Positions 1 through 9,481 of a stretch of 64,000 nucleotides of DNA are shown piece after piece. Numbering within the stretch: position 1 is the first letter of the stretch; each line of letters starts with the position of its first letter. The DNA comes from Sinorhizobium mexicanum. Lineage in GTDB: Bacteria > Pseudomonadota > Alphaproteobacteria > Rhizobiales > Rhizobiaceae. Location: contig NZ_CP041240.1 in the NCBI RefSeq assembly GCF_013488225.1, positions 124,001-188,000 of the forward strand, given 5' to 3'. A program made the translations under genes and the position numbers. Below the pieces are notes generated by a model. It did no database searches. It was not told the origin of the DNA and saw nothing but the letters and a program-made list of their open reading frames with translations.

Positions 1-697
1 CCATCATCTCAACCGCCTGCGCGAACATCTCGCGGCCATCTCGCATCGTTATCAGGAAATCCTCCGCTGGAATGCCTGAAGCGAAGGGCCGGTTGCTGCC
101 GCCGGCAGGAATGGAGATCAGATCATAACGGCTTCCGTCCGAGGCGAGATCGACACCGAGAATGCCCTTCTCGACCTCGTCCGACGGCGCCAGCACGACG
201 GCCCCGGCGGCATCCGCGAAAAGGACCGCGCTTGCGCGTTCGGCCGAATTGATCCTCCGGCTCAAGATATTTGCCGCCACGACCAGGACCGGCCGCCCCT
301 GCGCGCGCACGAACCCGTCGGCAAGTGTCAGCGCATAGAGAAAGCCCGAGCAGGCGCCGGCAAGATCGATCGCACCGCTATTGGGCAAGCGAAGACGATG
401 AGCGAGCAACGGGGCAGACGGCGGGAGAAGATGATCAGGCGTCGATGTGGCTAGCAGCGTCAGCGCAATGTCCCCGCGCGCGATGCCGGCGTCGTCGAGA
501 GCCGCCTCTCCGGCGCTCGCCGCAAGTCCGCTGAGGGTGTCGCCATCGTCAACCCAGTGCCTCGTTCGAATACCCGTCCGGCGCTCGATCCAACCGGGCT
601 CCAGGCCTAGTCTCGTTTCGATCTCGGCATTTTCGACGCGTCGGTCCGGCACGGCGTGGCCGAGCCCCGCAAGACGCGATGCAGGTGCGCCCCTCAT
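1..697 (-). CDS. bioZ: BioZ, KAS III-like biotin synthesis enzyme (C-terminus outside window)
   Basis: Read directly from the minus strand: about 232 residues of a FabH/ketoacyl-ACP synthase III fold protein, cut by the window edge. The nucleophile region DLAGACSGF places the catalytic Cys near residue 116. The ATG at 697 overlaps the bioA stop by 4 bp (ATGA), so it is the last gene of a coupled bioBFDAZ operon. In Agrobacterium and rhizobia, BioZ supplies the pimeloyl-type precursor by condensing a glutaryl thioester with malonyl-ACP (family knowledge). The His and Asn of the KAS III triad lie in the missing part. FabH itself is the alternative, but the operon position makes BioZ much more likely. 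Confidence 0.9.
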   Translation of the reverse strand, partial: MRGAPASRLAGLGHAVPDRRVENAEIETRLGLEPGWIERRTGIRTRHWVDDGDTLSGLAASAGEAALDDAGIARGDIALTLLATSTPDHLLPPSAPLLAHRLRLPNSGAIDLAGACSGFLYALTLADGFVRAQGRPVLVVAANILSRRINSAERASAVLFADAAGAVVLAPSDEVEKGILGVDLASDGSRYDLISIPAGGSNRPFASGIPAEDFLITMRDGREMFAQAVEMM

Positions 698-1962
698 AGC
701 CGCCCTGCCGCAAAAAGGCCCGCCGCCTCGTCGATCGCGTCATAGGCCCGCTCGAGATCGGCAGCGGTGACGCAGTACGGCGGCATCAGGTAGATGACGT
801 TGCCGAGCGGGCGGATCAGCAGCTTGCGCTCGCGGAAAAACGCTCGAAGGCGGGGTCCGATCTCGGACAGATAGCCGCCCTCCGGCACCACGACGTCGAG
901 AGCGGCGATCGTGCCCATTTGCCGAAGATTGGCAAACCGGGGGTCGGATGCGAAGCGAGCGAGCCCCTTCTCATGAAGCTTCGCGAGCGCGCCGATGCGG
1001 TCCCGCACGGGCTCCTCCCGCCAAATATTGAGATTGGCAACGGCGGCCGCGCAGGCGATCGGGTTGGCGGTGTAGGAACTGGAATGGAAGAAGGTCTTGC
1101 GTCGATCCGCCGAGAGATGCGCCTCGAAGATCTCGGCGGTGCAAAGCGTCGCCGCCAGCGGCAGCGCCCCGCCTGTCAAGCCTTTCGACGTGCAGAGGAT
1201 ATCTGGCGCGATGCCTGCCTGTTCGCAGGCAAAGAGGCTGCCGGTTCGCCCCCAGCCGGTCATCACCTCGTCGGCGATCGTCAGGCAGCCGTACCGCCGG
1301 GCGAGATCCTTCAGTTCCGCAAGCAGCGACGCCCGATACATCTTCATGCCACCAGCGCCGAGAACGAGCGGTTCGATGAGGAGGGCGGCGACCTTGCCGG
1401 AACGGCATATCGCTTCGAAAGCATCGAGTGTCGCCTGATCAGAGCCTGCCTGAGGGAACGGCAGCCGATCGACTTGGAAGAGCAGCGGCTCATAGGCCGC
1501 GTTGAAGACGCCGCGCTCTCCCGCCGACATGGTGCCGATCGTGTCGCCATGATAGCTGTGCTCCATGACCACGACGCGGCTCCGTGGCTTGCCAATGTTA
1601 TGGAAAAAACCAAGCGCCATCTTCAGCGCGACCTCGACGGCGGTGGAGCCGCTGTCGGAAAAGAAGACGTGGGCGAGTCCGGCAGGCGCCACTTCGATCA
1701 GGCCCGTCGCCAGTTTCTCCGCCGGTTCGTGGGAATATTCCGCAAAAATGATCTGGTCGTAGGTTTCACAGGCCGTTCGGATCGCCTCCATGATCGCCGG
1801 ATGGCGGTGGCCGTGGGTTATCACCCACCAGGACGAGATTGCGTCGAGAATGGGCGTGCCGTCCTCGTCGATGAGATAGGCGCCCTCGGTCTTGGCGATG
1901 CGCTTCATCATCGGCTCGAGCGCATGCTGGGTAAAGGGATGCCAGATGGGTGAGCGGATCAT
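694..1962 (-). CDS. bioA: Adenosylmethionine-8-amino-7-oxononanoate aminotransferase
   Basis: A 422-residue class III PLP aminotransferase that converts 7-keto-8-aminopelargonate to 7,8-diaminopelargonate using SAM as amino donor; cytoplasmic. Visible hallmarks are WHPFTQ near the N-terminus, the [11 protein letters not shown] cofactor loop near residue 103, the [13 protein letters not shown] segment near 230, and the PLP lysine in TSKGL at about residue 260. Length is normal. It overlaps bioD upstream and bioZ downstream by 4 bp each, indicating translational coupling. No damage seen. Confidence 0.97.
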   Translation of the reverse strand: MIRSPIWHPFTQHALEPMMKRIAKTEGAYLIDEDGTPILDAISSWWVITHGHRHPAIMEAIRTACETYDQIIFAEYSHEPAEKLATGLIEVAPAGLAHVFFSDSGSTAVEVALKMALGFFHNIGKPRSRVVVMEHSYHGDTIGTMSAGERGVFNAAYEPLLFQVDRLPFPQAGSDQATLDAFEAICRSGKVAALLIEPLVLGAGGMKMYRASLLAELKDLARRYGCLTIADEVMTGWGRTGSLFACEQAGIAPDILCTSKGLTGGALPLAATLCTAEIFEAHLSADRRKTFFHSSSYTANPIACAAAVANLNIWREEPVRDRIGALAKLHEKGLARFASDPRFANLRQMGTIAALDVVVPEGGYLSEIGPRLRAFFRERKLLIRPLGNVIYLMPPYCVTAADLERAYDAIDEAAGLFAAGRL

Positions 1963-2597
1963 GCCGGCTCCTTCAGGAAAAGGCCGATATCAAAGTTCTC
2001 CCGAAAGACCTGGCGCAGCAGCTCCGGGGTCAGCGGGTCCAGTTTCGGCAGCCGCCCGAGCGAACGGACGCGGCCCATCTTGGCGATGATGCTTTCCGTA
2101 TCCGCTTGCTTTTCGCCGATGAAAGCGACGCCGAAAATTGGAATCGAGCGCGCGCGCAGCGCCTCCAGCGACAGGAGTGTGTGGTTGATGGTTCCGAGGT
2201 CCGTGCGGGCGCACAGCACAACGGGTATCTGCCAGCGGGCAAAAACGTCCGCGAAGACGGTCTCTGCGGTAAGCGGCACCAGCAACCCGCCTGCGCCCTC
2301 TATGATCAGCGGCCCCTCCGTCACAGGCGGGACAAGCGCTTCGGCCTTAATATGGATTCCGTCGATGCTGGCCGCCAAATGCGGCGAAGCCGGCGTGCGC
2401 AGCCGGTAGGCTTCCGGCACGATGCGCGCGGACGGTATCCGGCCAAGCCGCTGAACCGTCTCGCTGTCCGTTTCACCTTCAAGACCGGACTGGACCGGCT
2501 TCCAGTAACAGGCGCCGAGTGCATCCGTCAGGGCGGCGGAAAATACCGTCTTGCCGATACCGGTATCGGTTCCGGTGACCACGAGGCGACACGTCAC
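1959..2597 (-). CDS. bioD: Dethiobiotin synthetase
   Basis: A 212-residue protein with the N-terminal P-loop GTDTGIGKT at residues 9-17, the signature of ATP-dependent dethiobiotin synthetase (ureido ring closure on diaminopelargonate with CO2 and ATP). The segment [10 protein letters not shown] near residue 100 is the second conserved family block. Length is normal. The start codon overlaps the bioF stop by 4 bp, and its own stop overlaps bioA by 4 bp. Confidence 0.97.
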   Translation of the reverse strand: MTCRLVVTGTDTGIGKTVFSAALTDALGACYWKPVQSGLEGETDSETVQRLGRIPSARIVPEAYRLRTPASPHLAASIDGIHIKAEALVPPVTEGPLIIEGAGGLLVPLTAETVFADVFARWQIPVVLCARTDLGTINHTLLSLEALRARSIPIFGVAFIGEKQADTESIIAKMGRVRSLGRLPKLDPLTPELLRQVFRENFDIGLFLKEPA

Positions 2598-3739
2598 GGC
2601 TTTTCCTCCGCCATGATCATGGCGAGCCGCGCGAGCATCCGCGAAATCGTCGGCCTGTCGACATTGAGGGTGATGGCGATCCTAAGCCTTGCCGTGCCTT
2701 CCGGGACGGTCGGCGGCCGTATCGCGCGGATATCGAAGCCTTCGGCACGCATGCGCGCCGCAATCCTCAGGCATAGGGCATTGTCGCCGATCGGGACCGG
2801 CAGGATCTGCGAGCCGCTGCCCTCTACGCCGAGCACGGCCGCGAGTTCCGTATTGGCGAATGTTCGCAACACGTCCAAAGCGAACCGGCGCTCGGGCTCA
2901 TCGGCAACAATCCTCAACGCTTCACGCACCCCCGCGGCGATCAACGGCGACGGCGCAGTCGAATAGATGAAGCCACCTGCCCGGTTGACGAGGTAGTCAC
3001 AAATCACGGCGCTGGCGCCGATCAGCGCGCCGCTGACACCAAGCGCCTTGCCGCAGGTGTGGAGGACGATGATGTTCTCGCGGTTTTCCAGACCGTGGGC
3101 GAGACCGCGCCCGTGCGGGCCGAAGACGCCCGTGGCATGCGCCTCGTCGATCACCAGAAAGCCGTCATGCCGGTCCGCGAGTTCCGCAAGCTCGGGGAGG
3201 GGAGCGCGGTCGCCGTCCATCGAGTAGAGGCTTTCGACGGCAATCCACGGATGGCCGGTCCCGCCCGCAAGTCGCCATCGTCTTATAGCGTCAGCAAAAC
3301 CTTCGACGTCGTTGTGCGGTACGGAGACTGCCGGCGCCTTGCTTGCCGAAATGCCTTCGTGCGCGCTGGCATGCACCAGGGCGTCATGGACAATCAGATC
3401 ATCCCGTTGTGGCAGGGTCGCAAAGAGCGCAGCGTTGGCCGCATAGCCGCTCCCGAAATAGAGGCAGCGTTCCATACCGAAATGGGCGGCAGCCTCTGCC
3501 TCGAGCGCCTCATGCTCCGAATGATTGCCGCGCAGCAGCCGCGAGCCGCCGGCGCCAACCGGCACGCCGCGTTCGATCGCGGCGGCGATGGCAGCCTTGA
3601 GGCGTGGAGAACCGGCGAGTGCCAGATAGTCGTTGGACGTGAAATCGATGCCACCCGGCGGCAGCAGCGCCCTGTGTCGTCCCTTGCGCTCGAGCCCCAC
3701 CAATGTCCGGGCGTAGCGGTCGAGGCCGCTGCCATTCAT
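2594..3739 (-). CDS. bioF: 8-amino-7-oxononanoate synthase
   Basis: A 381-residue alpha-oxoamine synthase that condenses pimeloyl-ACP with alanine. It shows the DFTSNDYL N-terminal block, [16 protein letters not shown], the [12 protein letters not shown]sp-binding loop near residue 197, and the PLP lysine in CGKALG at about residue 231. It is the second gene of the operon, overlapping bioB and bioD by 4 bp each. Intact. Confidence 0.97.
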   Translation of the reverse strand: MNGSGLDRYARTLVGLERKGRHRALLPPGGIDFTSNDYLALAGSPRLKAAIAAAIERGVPVGAGGSRLLRGNHSEHEALEAEAAAHFGMERCLYFGSGYAANAALFATLPQRDDLIVHDALVHASAHEGISASKAPAVSVPHNDVEGFADAIRRWRLAGGTGHPWIAVESLYSMDGDRAPLPELAELADRHDGFLVIDEAHATGVFGPHGRGLAHGLENRENIIVLHTCGKALGVSGALIGASAVICDYLVNRAGGFIYSTAPSPLIAAGVREALRIVADEPERRFALDVLRTFANTELAAVLGVEGSGSQILPVPIGDNALCLRIAARMRAEGFDIRAIRPPTVPEGTARLRIAITLNVDRPTISRMLARLAMIMAEEKP

Positions 3740-4746
3740 GTGTTCGGCTCCAGTGCCATCGGCTTCAGGCCGAGTCGGCGGAAGAGCCCGGCATCATGGT
3801 CCTCCCCGGGATTGTCGGCGGTCAGCAGCGCGTCGCCGACGAAGATCGAATTGGCTCCGGCAAAGAAACAGAGAGCCTGCATCTCGTCGGTCATTTCCGT
3901 CCGTCCCGCCGACAGTCGCACATGGGATTGCGGCATCAGGATGCGCGCAAGCGCGATGGTGCGCACGAACTCGATCGGGTCGACCGGAGCCGCATCGGCC
4001 AGTTTCGACCCGGGAATCGGAATGAGCATGTTGATCGGCACGCTTTCGGGCGGGGAGGGAAGATTGGCGAGAGTCACCAGCATGGAGATGCGGTCATCGG
4101 CCGTCTCGCCCATCCCCAGAATGCCGCCGGCACAGACCTTGATGCCGGCGTCGCGCACATTCGAAAGGGTTTCGAGGCGGTCGGCGAAGGTGCGAGTGGT
4201 GATGATTTCGCTGTAGAAGCGCTCCGAGGTGTCGATATTGTGGTTGTAGTAATCGAGACCGGCGTCGGCGAGCGCCGCGCTCTGATCCGGCGACAACATG
4301 CCGAGCGTCATGCACGTCTCCATGCCGAGCGCCTTTACGCCGTGAACCATAGCGACGATTGCGTCCATGTCGCGGTCTTTCGGGCTGCGCCAGGCCGCAC
4401 CCATGCAATAGCGTGTCGCGCCCCCCTCCTTGGCCTTGCGCGCCTCGGCGATAACTCTTTCAACTTCCATAAGCTTCGAGGCCTTGAGCCCCGTCGGATA
4501 ATGAGCCGACTGGCTGCAATAGCCGCAATCTTCGGCGCAGCCGCCTGTCTTGATCGAAAGCAGCCGGCTCATCTGCACTGCATTGGGATCGAAATTTGCC
4601 CGGTGCACCGTCTGTGCCCGGTACAGCAAATCGTTGAATGGCAAATTATAGATTGTTTTGGCGTCCGAAGGGATCCATCGCTTCGATTCTTGTTCGGTTG
4701 CGACAGTTCGGTTCAGCTTTCCCGGCAAGTTCGCCTCCGCGCGCAA
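3736..4746 (-). CDS. bioB: Biotin synthase
   Basis: Radical SAM enzyme that inserts sulfur into dethiobiotin. The CxxxCxxC cluster is at about residues 70-77 ([15 protein letters not shown]), and the downstream YNHNIDT and [10 protein letters not shown] blocks are present. First gene of the minus-strand operon. No ATG lies between the upstream region and the family core: the longest frame opens with TTG at 4746, with another TTG at 4728, so the start is uncertain by a few codons. A BioR-like site lies just upstream. Confidence 0.96.
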   Translation of the reverse strand: MRAEANLPGKLNRTVATEQESKRWIPSDAKTIYNLPFNDLLYRAQTVHRANFDPNAVQMSRLLSIKTGGCAEDCGYCSQSAHYPTGLKASKLMEVERVIAEARKAKEGGATRYCMGAAWRSPKDRDMDAIVAMVHGVKALGMETCMTLGMLSPDQSAALADAGLDYYNHNIDTSERFYSEIITTRTFADRLETLSNVRDAGIKVCAGGILGMGETADDRISMLVTLANLPSPPESVPINMLIPIPGSKLADAAPVDPIEFVRTIALARILMPQSHVRLSAGRTEMTDEMQALCFFAGANSIFVGDALLTADNPGEDHDAGLFRRLGLKPMALEPNT

Positions 4747-4772
4747 GAATCATTATCAATAGAATTTTATTT

Positions 4773-4782
4773 CTATCTATAA
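4773..4782 (-). promoter_or_regulatory. Candidate BioR operator upstream of bioB
   Basis: CTATCTATAA matches the alphaproteobacterial BioR box TTATCTATAA, as I remember it, at 9 of 10 positions. It lies 27-36 nt upstream of the bioB start, in an AT-rich stretch between bioB and the regulator gene. That is the expected place for repression of bioBFDAZ. A looser, related stretch (TTATcaATAg) lies at 4753-4762. Confidence 0.65.
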
Positions 4783-4890
4783 TTTGCGGTTGGATGCAAG
4801 CAAGCACGCCGAGAGCATGCACCCTCCGACACTCAACTGCCGGGAGAGGCGTCGTGGTGAATGAAGTGGTCGGGAGGAGGGGCTTAGCTG

Positions 4891-5568
4891 TCAGCCGGCG
4901 ATTGCGAAGATATCGCGCCTCGCGCCGGAGGGTCCGTTGATCGGTCTTTGCCCAATCCGTTGGACGTGACGCTCCAGAATTGCCGAGGCGTTTTCGGTTT
5001 TTCCCTCGCGCAGAAAGGCAAGGATGGCACGATGCTCGTGGTCGGTCCGCACTTCCCATTCGGACCGCCAGGACGCAAACAGAAAGCGCGCGCTTGCGGC
5101 ATGTAGATCATCAATTGCAGCAAGCAGGCGCGGCATGCCGCAAGGCGCAAGAATGAGCCTGTGGAAACGCCTGTTCGCATCCTCCCACGATCGGACATCA
5201 CGCGAATTGTCGCCTGCGACTGTCGCTTCTTCTGCCTCGTTGAGAATGGATGGCGTCAAGTGCGGCGCCGCATGCCTGAGCGCGAGCACTTCGAGTGCTG
5301 CCCGCATTTCCGCCACCTCCCGGACCTCCTTGAGATCGAAGGAGGCCACTCGGACGCCGCGGCGTGGCTCGCTGACAACCAAGCCTTGCGCTTCAAGCCG
5401 CCGAAACGCCTCGCGCACCGGCACATGGCTCGCGCCGAATTCCTCTGCGAACTTGTCCTGCTTCAGCTTCATGCCTGGGCCAAGCTGGCCAGTGACAATC
5501 CGATCGGCGAGGATGCGGCTGATGCGGCTGGCAATTGTGTCGTCGTTTACGGCGATCATGGCTTCCAT
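4891..5568 (-). CDS. bioR: GntR/FCD-family regulator, probable BioR
   Basis: A 225-residue GntR regulator: winged helix at residues about 10-75 (LKQDKFAEEFGASHVPVREAFRRLEAQGLV read in part) and an FCD-type helical effector domain from about 90 to 215. BioR repressors of biotin genes in alphaproteobacteria belong to this subfamily and often lie beside the bio operon. Here the gene is directly upstream of bioB, in the same direction, with a 144-bp gap holding a BioR-like site. The start could also be the ATG three codons in. The role is inferred from family, position and operator; a paralogous FadR-type regulator is the alternative. Confidence 0.8.
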   Translation of the reverse strand: MEAMIAVNDDTIASRISRILADRIVTGQLGPGMKLKQDKFAEEFGASHVPVREAFRRLEAQGLVVSEPRRGVRVASFDLKEVREVAEMRAALEVLALRHAAPHLTPSILNEAEEATVAGDNSRDVRSWEDANRRFHRLILAPCGMPRLLAAIDDLHAASARFLFASWRSEWEVRTDHEHRAILAFLREGKTENASAILERHVQRIGQRPINGPSGARRDIFAIAG

Positions 5569-5922
5569 TCAGTTCCGGCCAACTGGTGTCGTCCCTGTAC
5601 ACTGTTTTCATGCCGGATTTCTACCGTGATAAAGAGACCGGCGGCGCGCACGATCGTCGGCGCGTGATCCGTTTGGCAGCGAACCGGTCTGCAATAACTC
5701 AGGCATCGCATCGCCTCTGAGACCAGGTGCTGCAACTCGACTAAGCTTCACGGCACGAGCGCCGCAACCTTGCGGCGCCTCCATTTCGAACGACAGCGAA
5801 AAAGACGGCTCTACGAGACAGCTGCGCAAGTTGCGCAAGGTGTGACAGCTATGCCCGAGACCATTTAACGACACTTCAGGTCGATCGCTGGCCCGCCGAA
5901 GCTGCGGGCTCCAACTCTGGTC
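5569..5922. other. Intergenic region with a perfect palindrome
   Basis: No convincing gene. It contains the perfect inverted repeat GCGCCGCAA-CC-TTGCGGCGC at 5759-5778. No T-run follows on either strand and the loop is only 2 nt, so it is not a standard terminator. It also holds the upstream region of the GntR regulator. Confidence 0.5.
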
Positions 5923-6357
5923 CTACCGATTCTTGCCCAAACCGGTTGCGCGCGCGAGGGCCGAGCGTTGTTGAGCATAGTTTGGAGCAATCATCGGGTA
6001 GTCATCCGGAAGATTCCATTTTGCCCGATATTCCTCCGGTGTGAGCCCGTACTTTGCCATCAGGTGCCGCCTTAACGTTTTAAACCTTTGGCCATCCTCG
6101 AGGCAAATGATGAAATCGGATGTCACCGACTTCTTGATCGCAATGGCGGGGCGACGTTCTTCAACGACAGGTGCGGCCGTATCTGGCTGAGATGTGCTGC
6201 TCAATGAGGAAAACGTCTGCTCAATAAGATTAGGCAGGCCCTCAACAGGAACGACATTGCGGCTCAGATAAGCGGCGACGATTCGGCTCGTCAGCTCAAG
6301 CTTCCGTTCCTCGTTGCCCGAACGTGATTCACTCAACGTCTTCTCCTTTGTCTCCAT
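5923..6357 (-). CDS. MucR/Ros-family regulator with altered zinc-finger ligands
   Basis: A 144-residue protein with the Ros/MucR layout: a variable N-terminal half with a helix near residues 20-50, then the DNA-binding domain (FIICLEDG, LRRHL, LTPEEYRAKW, YPMIAPNYA). MucR/Ros proteins control exopolysaccharide, motility and symbiosis genes. In classical Ros the finger is CxxC...HxxxH. Here the second Cys position is Asp and the terminal His position is Tyr (HLMAKYG), so only one Cys and one His remain at canonical positions. Some rhizobial homologues fold without zinc. Stands alone on the minus strand. Confidence 0.9.
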   Translation of the reverse strand: METKEKTLSESRSGNEERKLELTSRIVAAYLSRNVVPVEGLPNLIEQTFSSLSSTSQPDTAAPVVEERRPAIAIKKSVTSDFIICLEDGQRFKTLRRHLMAKYGLTPEEYRAKWNLPDDYPMIAPNYAQQRSALARATGLGKNR

Positions 6358-6451
6358 CGGTCAGATTCGTTTAACGTGCAGGTATTTCGGCCGGAAGGAA
6401 GGCGGTAACAGATGCTGATTTGTCTTTTTCGACAGATTCCCGTCTTTTTTG

Positions 6452-6649
6452 TCATGTCTTGACCCTGTCGACTCCTTTCGCATTTGCCAGAGTCCGATGC
6501 GTTTCCGTCCTGTTGCACTCGAAGAACACGGGAGGGATGCCGACCAGGTCGCCGAACTGTCCATAAGTTAGGCGCAATGTGCCACGTGTCGCAGCGCTTG
6601 CGAGTTCGTTTCTGAGTCGCTTAGCTATGCCGGTTAGAGTCTTCGTCAT
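6452..6649 (-). CDS. Small hypothetical protein, possibly truncated
   Basis: About 65 residues starting at the internal ATG (MTKTLTGIAKRLRNELASAA); the frame is open upstream to 6724. The core LRLTYGQFGDLVGIPP resembles a conserved N-terminal block of small rhizobial proteins of unknown function. The tail after it (VFFECNRTETHRTLANA) does not obviously continue that family, so a frameshift or C-terminal truncation is possible. No function assigned. Confidence 0.45.
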   Translation of the reverse strand: MTKTLTGIAKRLRNELASAATRGTLRLTYGQFGDLVGIPPVFFECNRTETHRTLANAKGVDRVKT

Positions 6650-6743
6650 TTGTTGTCCCATCCAGCGCGACCGGTGCCTTTTTACGACTGGACATCGTGA
6701 TCTGCCGATGATCCCCCGCGCCACCGCGTTCGATCCTCAGCCT

Positions 6744-7283
6744 CTAGCGTGGCCGCCCGGCCGAAGCAGTAGGCGCGCCGCGCCCGTGCAAGATCTTCCC
6801 TATCTTCAGCGACAACTCGTCGAGCGTTGCCATAACTCGGTTCACTTGCGACAGGGTGGCGGTCATTTCAGGGCCGTATCTGGTGACGAGGTATTCTCTG
6901 CTAGATGACAGGGTCGCCAAGTGCTGTTCTGTGCGCTTGCGCAAGAGTAGGCCTGCATCAATCGCCATTCGCGCTCGTTCGCTGACATCGTGTTGAAGGC
7001 CGCGAAGGGACTTAGAGTCGTACCCTATAGTGATGAGATACGCGTTCAGGTGCAGCTCAATCGAGTGGAGGGCCAGAAGCCGGCGGGGAGCGTGGGATAA
7101 CTGCTCACCCCGTGGCGCGTGCTCGCCAAGCAATTTAGCGGCCATCCTGTAATGCCCCGCTAACTCAAGAATGTCGTGAACGCTCGCCGCGTCCCCAGGA
7201 TACGCTAAATCCACGAACGATCTCCTACCCCCACGCACTGCAACCGACAGGTCGTAGGCTGTCACAGTGCAAGTCGCGGTCAA
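6744..7283 (-). CDS. Hypothetical all-helical protein, HEPN-like centre
   Basis: A 179-residue, mostly helical soluble protein with no signal peptide or membrane segment. The block LLALHSIELHLNAYLITIG followed by a GLQHDVSERA-type segment resembles HEPN-like helical bundles found in many rhizobial hypotheticals. The catalytic RxxxxH motif of HEPN ribonucleases is not evident. The start overlaps the upstream gene by 4 bp, so the two are probably co-transcribed. Confidence 0.6.
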   Translation of the reverse strand: MTATCTVTAYDLSVAVRGGRRSFVDLAYPGDAASVHDILELAGHYRMAAKLLGEHAPRGEQLSHAPRRLLALHSIELHLNAYLITIGYDSKSLRGLQHDVSERARMAIDAGLLLRKRTEQHLATLSSSREYLVTRYGPEMTATLSQVNRVMATLDELSLKIGKILHGRGAPTASAGRPR

Positions 7284-7507
7284 GGATTAGGAGCGCCGCC
7301 CAAACGGGGTACTGGTGCCCCGTGTAGTCTTCTTTCGTCGTCTATGGCTCGATCGATCGCCTCGATACTCATCTGAAATTCAATCACGCCCTTTGCAGTT
7401 GCCACGATCTCCCCTGGCTCGCTATTGCTGGCAACCGCGCGTCGACGCTCGACCAATTCCTGACGCAATCTCAACAGGTTATCGATGTGTTCCTTGCTTC
7501 TCGCCAC
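7280..7507 (-). CDS. Small conserved hypothetical protein
   Basis: About 75 residues from the GTG at 7507 (reading ARSKEHIDNLLRLRQELVERR); the frame is open to an ATG at 7573, but the extra residues look non-coding. Predicted to be two helices, highly charged and cytoplasmic. Coupled by a 4-bp overlap to the HEPN-like gene downstream, which suggests a two-gene operon. Function unknown. Confidence 0.55.
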   Translation of the reverse strand: MARSKEHIDNLLRLRQELVERRRAVASNSEPGEIVATAKGVIEFQMSIEAIDRAIDDERRLHGAPVPRLGGAPNP

Positions 7508-7731
7508 GCCATCTCTCCCGCGACATCTGTATCCGTACAGAGAGTTTGGCATCTCACGAGCAGTAGGCAACAAAAAAGGCCGGGGCTACCCCGACCTTCC
7601 TGCAGCCATTGCCAGTACATCCGTGGTCAATGGCGAGATTGCTACCTCTTAGCCGTCGAGCATGACGACGAGGTGACAATTGCTTGACGCGTTCGGTCGG
7701 TGCCGTGTGCAGCGGGATGCCGCCGGCAGAC

Positions 7732-7914
7732 CTATGCCGTCCCACCTGTAACCGGATTCACTTTCGGTTTTTCGCTCGTGTCCTTAGCGCCAGGTGGCTG
7801 AACCGTAGACGGTGCAATCGACTCCTCATCCTGATGCTTCTTGCGGTCCGCGGGTTGATGGACGTCGGCAGGCGTCGCCTGTTCTGGCTTTGCGTTGGTG
7901 TCCTTGGTTGCCAT
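7732..7914 (-). CDS. Small hydrophilic Pro/Lys/Asp-rich protein
   Basis: A 60-residue protein that is almost entirely polar, beginning MATKDTNAKPEQATPADVHQ, and probably disordered. Similar short hydrophilic proteins occur across rhizobia as hypotheticals. No domain, signal peptide or membrane segment. Overlapping longer frames on the same strand are less plausible in composition. Confidence 0.5.
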   Translation of the reverse strand: MATKDTNAKPEQATPADVHQPADRKKHQDEESIAPSTVQPPGAKDTSEKPKVNPVTGGTA

Positions 7915-8025
7915 GACTTCCTCCGTGCGTATGACGGAAAACGGCGGCGGACGGTGAGGGGTTCCTTCATGTCACGGCATCAGCGACTACGACTCACGCG
8001 CCTCGTCGGTCGGCGGGTTCAGGTG

Positions 8026-8295
8026 TCAATGCAATTTCTGCACCGGCTCGTCGAGAAAGCTCCGCATGCCATCACGCTGAACGGTGGCCAGAAATTCTTC
8101 GAATGCGTCTCGATCGGTGTCGAAGGTGTCATTCCAGACGGTAGTGTTTCCTTCCTCGTCGAACACCTCGAGCGTCCAGTCGGAGTTTGTGCCAGCGGGA
8201 CGGTAAATGCGCAAAATGACGGTCACATCGTCGTCGACAAATTCGCCGGAGAATTCAGAAAACTCGTATTGCTGGTCGCTTTCAGGCATGGACAT
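8026..8295 (-). CDS. Small acidic hypothetical protein
   Basis: An 89-residue acidic protein with alternating strand-like segments (VTVILRIYRPAG, WTLEVFDEEGNTTVW) and a C-terminal helix ending near LDEPVQKLH. Composition and codon choice look like a real rhizobial gene. No family recognised. Confidence 0.6.
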   Translation of the reverse strand: MSMPESDQQYEFSEFSGEFVDDDVTVILRIYRPAGTNSDWTLEVFDEEGNTTVWNDTFDTDRDAFEEFLATVQRDGMRSFLDEPVQKLH

Positions 8296-8370
8296 TCATA
8301 ACACGTTCCGTGGGCGAACACGATTGCTGGCTTGCCAGCGCATCCCGTCGCCTAGCCTCCTCTGGCCACG

Positions 8371-8395
8371 AAAAAGCCCCGCGCGAGGGCGGGGC
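8371..8395 (-). terminator. Rho-independent terminator
   Basis: Inverted repeat GCCCCGC / GCGGGGC (8376-8382 and 8389-8395) with a 6-nt loop, followed on the minus strand by five T. It is placed to end transcription of the minus-strand gene at 8550-8840. Confidence 0.75.
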
Positions 8396-8549
8396 AAATC
8401 CCACATCCAGTTGCCTTCCTTGGATGCGGGGACGCAGCCGAAGAGAATCAGCTACGTAGAGACGCTATCTACGCTTTCACCAGAGAGGAAGTCCGATTCC
8501 GCGTTTCCGCTACGCCTCTTCAAAAAACACGGGGCAGGGTAAACGCATT

Positions 8550-8840
8550 TCATTCCTTGCCATCAAGCAGAATCTTCAACGTCCTAATCACATCGGCGGC
8601 ATCGATGAGAGTGTCTCTGATCTCTGCAGCGGTCAGCCTATCCGCTCGGGCCGCCGCCACCTGAAGATCAATCACAACATCCTTCGCTCGGTTGCTGCCT
8701 GGTATCCCGATCGCCTCGCGCATGTCGCGTATCGTCGCGATCGAGCGATTGAGGAGCCGCTTGACCTCGAACGGCGTCAGCCTGTCCGCTTCGTTGGCGG
8801 CTCTGATCAGCTCGGCAATGAATTGGGTGGTGAGGCTCAT
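8550..8840 (-). CDS. Small helical hypothetical protein
   Basis: About 96 residues from the internal ATG at 8840 (MSLTTQFIAELIRAANEADR); the frame stays open upstream to 9035, but the added residues are Arg/Cys-rich and unlike a real N-terminus. It contains two related helical segments, LTPFEVKRLLNRSIATIRDM and LTAAEIRDTLIDAADVIRTL, which look like an internal duplication. No known family assigned. A terminator follows at 8371-8395. Confidence 0.6.
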   Translation of the reverse strand: MSLTTQFIAELIRAANEADRLTPFEVKRLLNRSIATIRDMREAIGIPGSNRAKDVVIDLQVAAARADRLTAAEIRDTLIDAADVIRTLKILLDGKE

Positions 8841-9053
8841 TGCTTGGTTTGGATCATTGTTGGGGAAAACGCAATTTGTGAATTCGCGACTCAAGCGCAC
8901 TTCGCTGAAATGTTGGCGAGGAGGATCGATGCATGTTGCTCTCGTTTCATGCTCGCAGCGCCGCGATATCCGAACGCAACCGCCGAAGAGCGTAACGGGA
9001 GGGCGTGACCATAAACGGTGACAAGCTATGGACAAGCGGAATTTGCCACACTG

Positions 9054-9083
9054 GCCCGCCTCGCGAATGAGGCGGGCTTTTTT
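9054..9083 (+). terminator. Rho-independent terminator
   Basis: Perfect 9-bp arms GCCCGCCTC / GAGGCGGGC with a 6-nt loop, followed by six T on the plus strand. No clear plus-strand gene lies just upstream, so the transcript it ends is unidentified. Confidence 0.75.
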
Positions 9084-9142
9084 GTTTCCGATATTTTTTG
9101 CACCGATTCATGTCGCGTGGGTTCGCGTTTCCTTGAGCCGGC

Positions 9143-9481
9143 ATGAGCAATCTGTTTAATCTTTGTGAAGGACTGGCGGCGATTGTAGCCACATCCTCAG
9201 GCGATTCGCCTGCCAATGATGGAGACAGCATGACGGTTCTGCAGTTCCCGGCTAATCGGCGCATGGGCGATGTCAAACGCTGCGCAGAAGCCCTCCAGAG
9301 GCTCCATGGAGAGCAAGCAAACCGTTTCTGGCGGTCTGAGATGACCGACTTTGCCGCCGCGCTCAGAAGGTCGGGTGTTGTCGAGGAAGAGATATCGCGC
9401 CAAGCCGGCCTATTCATGCACGCGGTACAGATGGAGCTGCAAGTGGCGTTCGCCATCGAAGAGAACAACGTGTCCGCTTAA
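9143..9481 (+). CDS. DUF6074-like small protein
   Basis: A 112-residue protein whose core (VLQFPANRRMGDVKRCAEAL, LHGEQANRFWRSEM, EEEISRQAGLFMHAVQ) matches a small helical family common in rhizobia that I recall as DUF6074. An alternative start is the ATG at 9230 just before TVLQFPANRR, which is closer to the usual length. Cytoplasmic; role unknown. Confidence 0.75.
   Translation: MSNLFNLCEGLAAIVATSSGDSPANDGDSMTVLQFPANRRMGDVKRCAEALQRLHGEQANRFWRSEMTDFAAALRRSGVVEEEISRQAGLFMHAVQMELQVAFAIEENNVSA

Noticed and set aside
919..1953. 344-codon plus-strand open frame
   Set aside because: Antisense shadow of bioA.
4646..4656. Second BioR-like sequence inside bioB (TTATAGATTG)
   Set aside because: Only about 8 of 10 matches and inside coding sequence; the upstream site is better.
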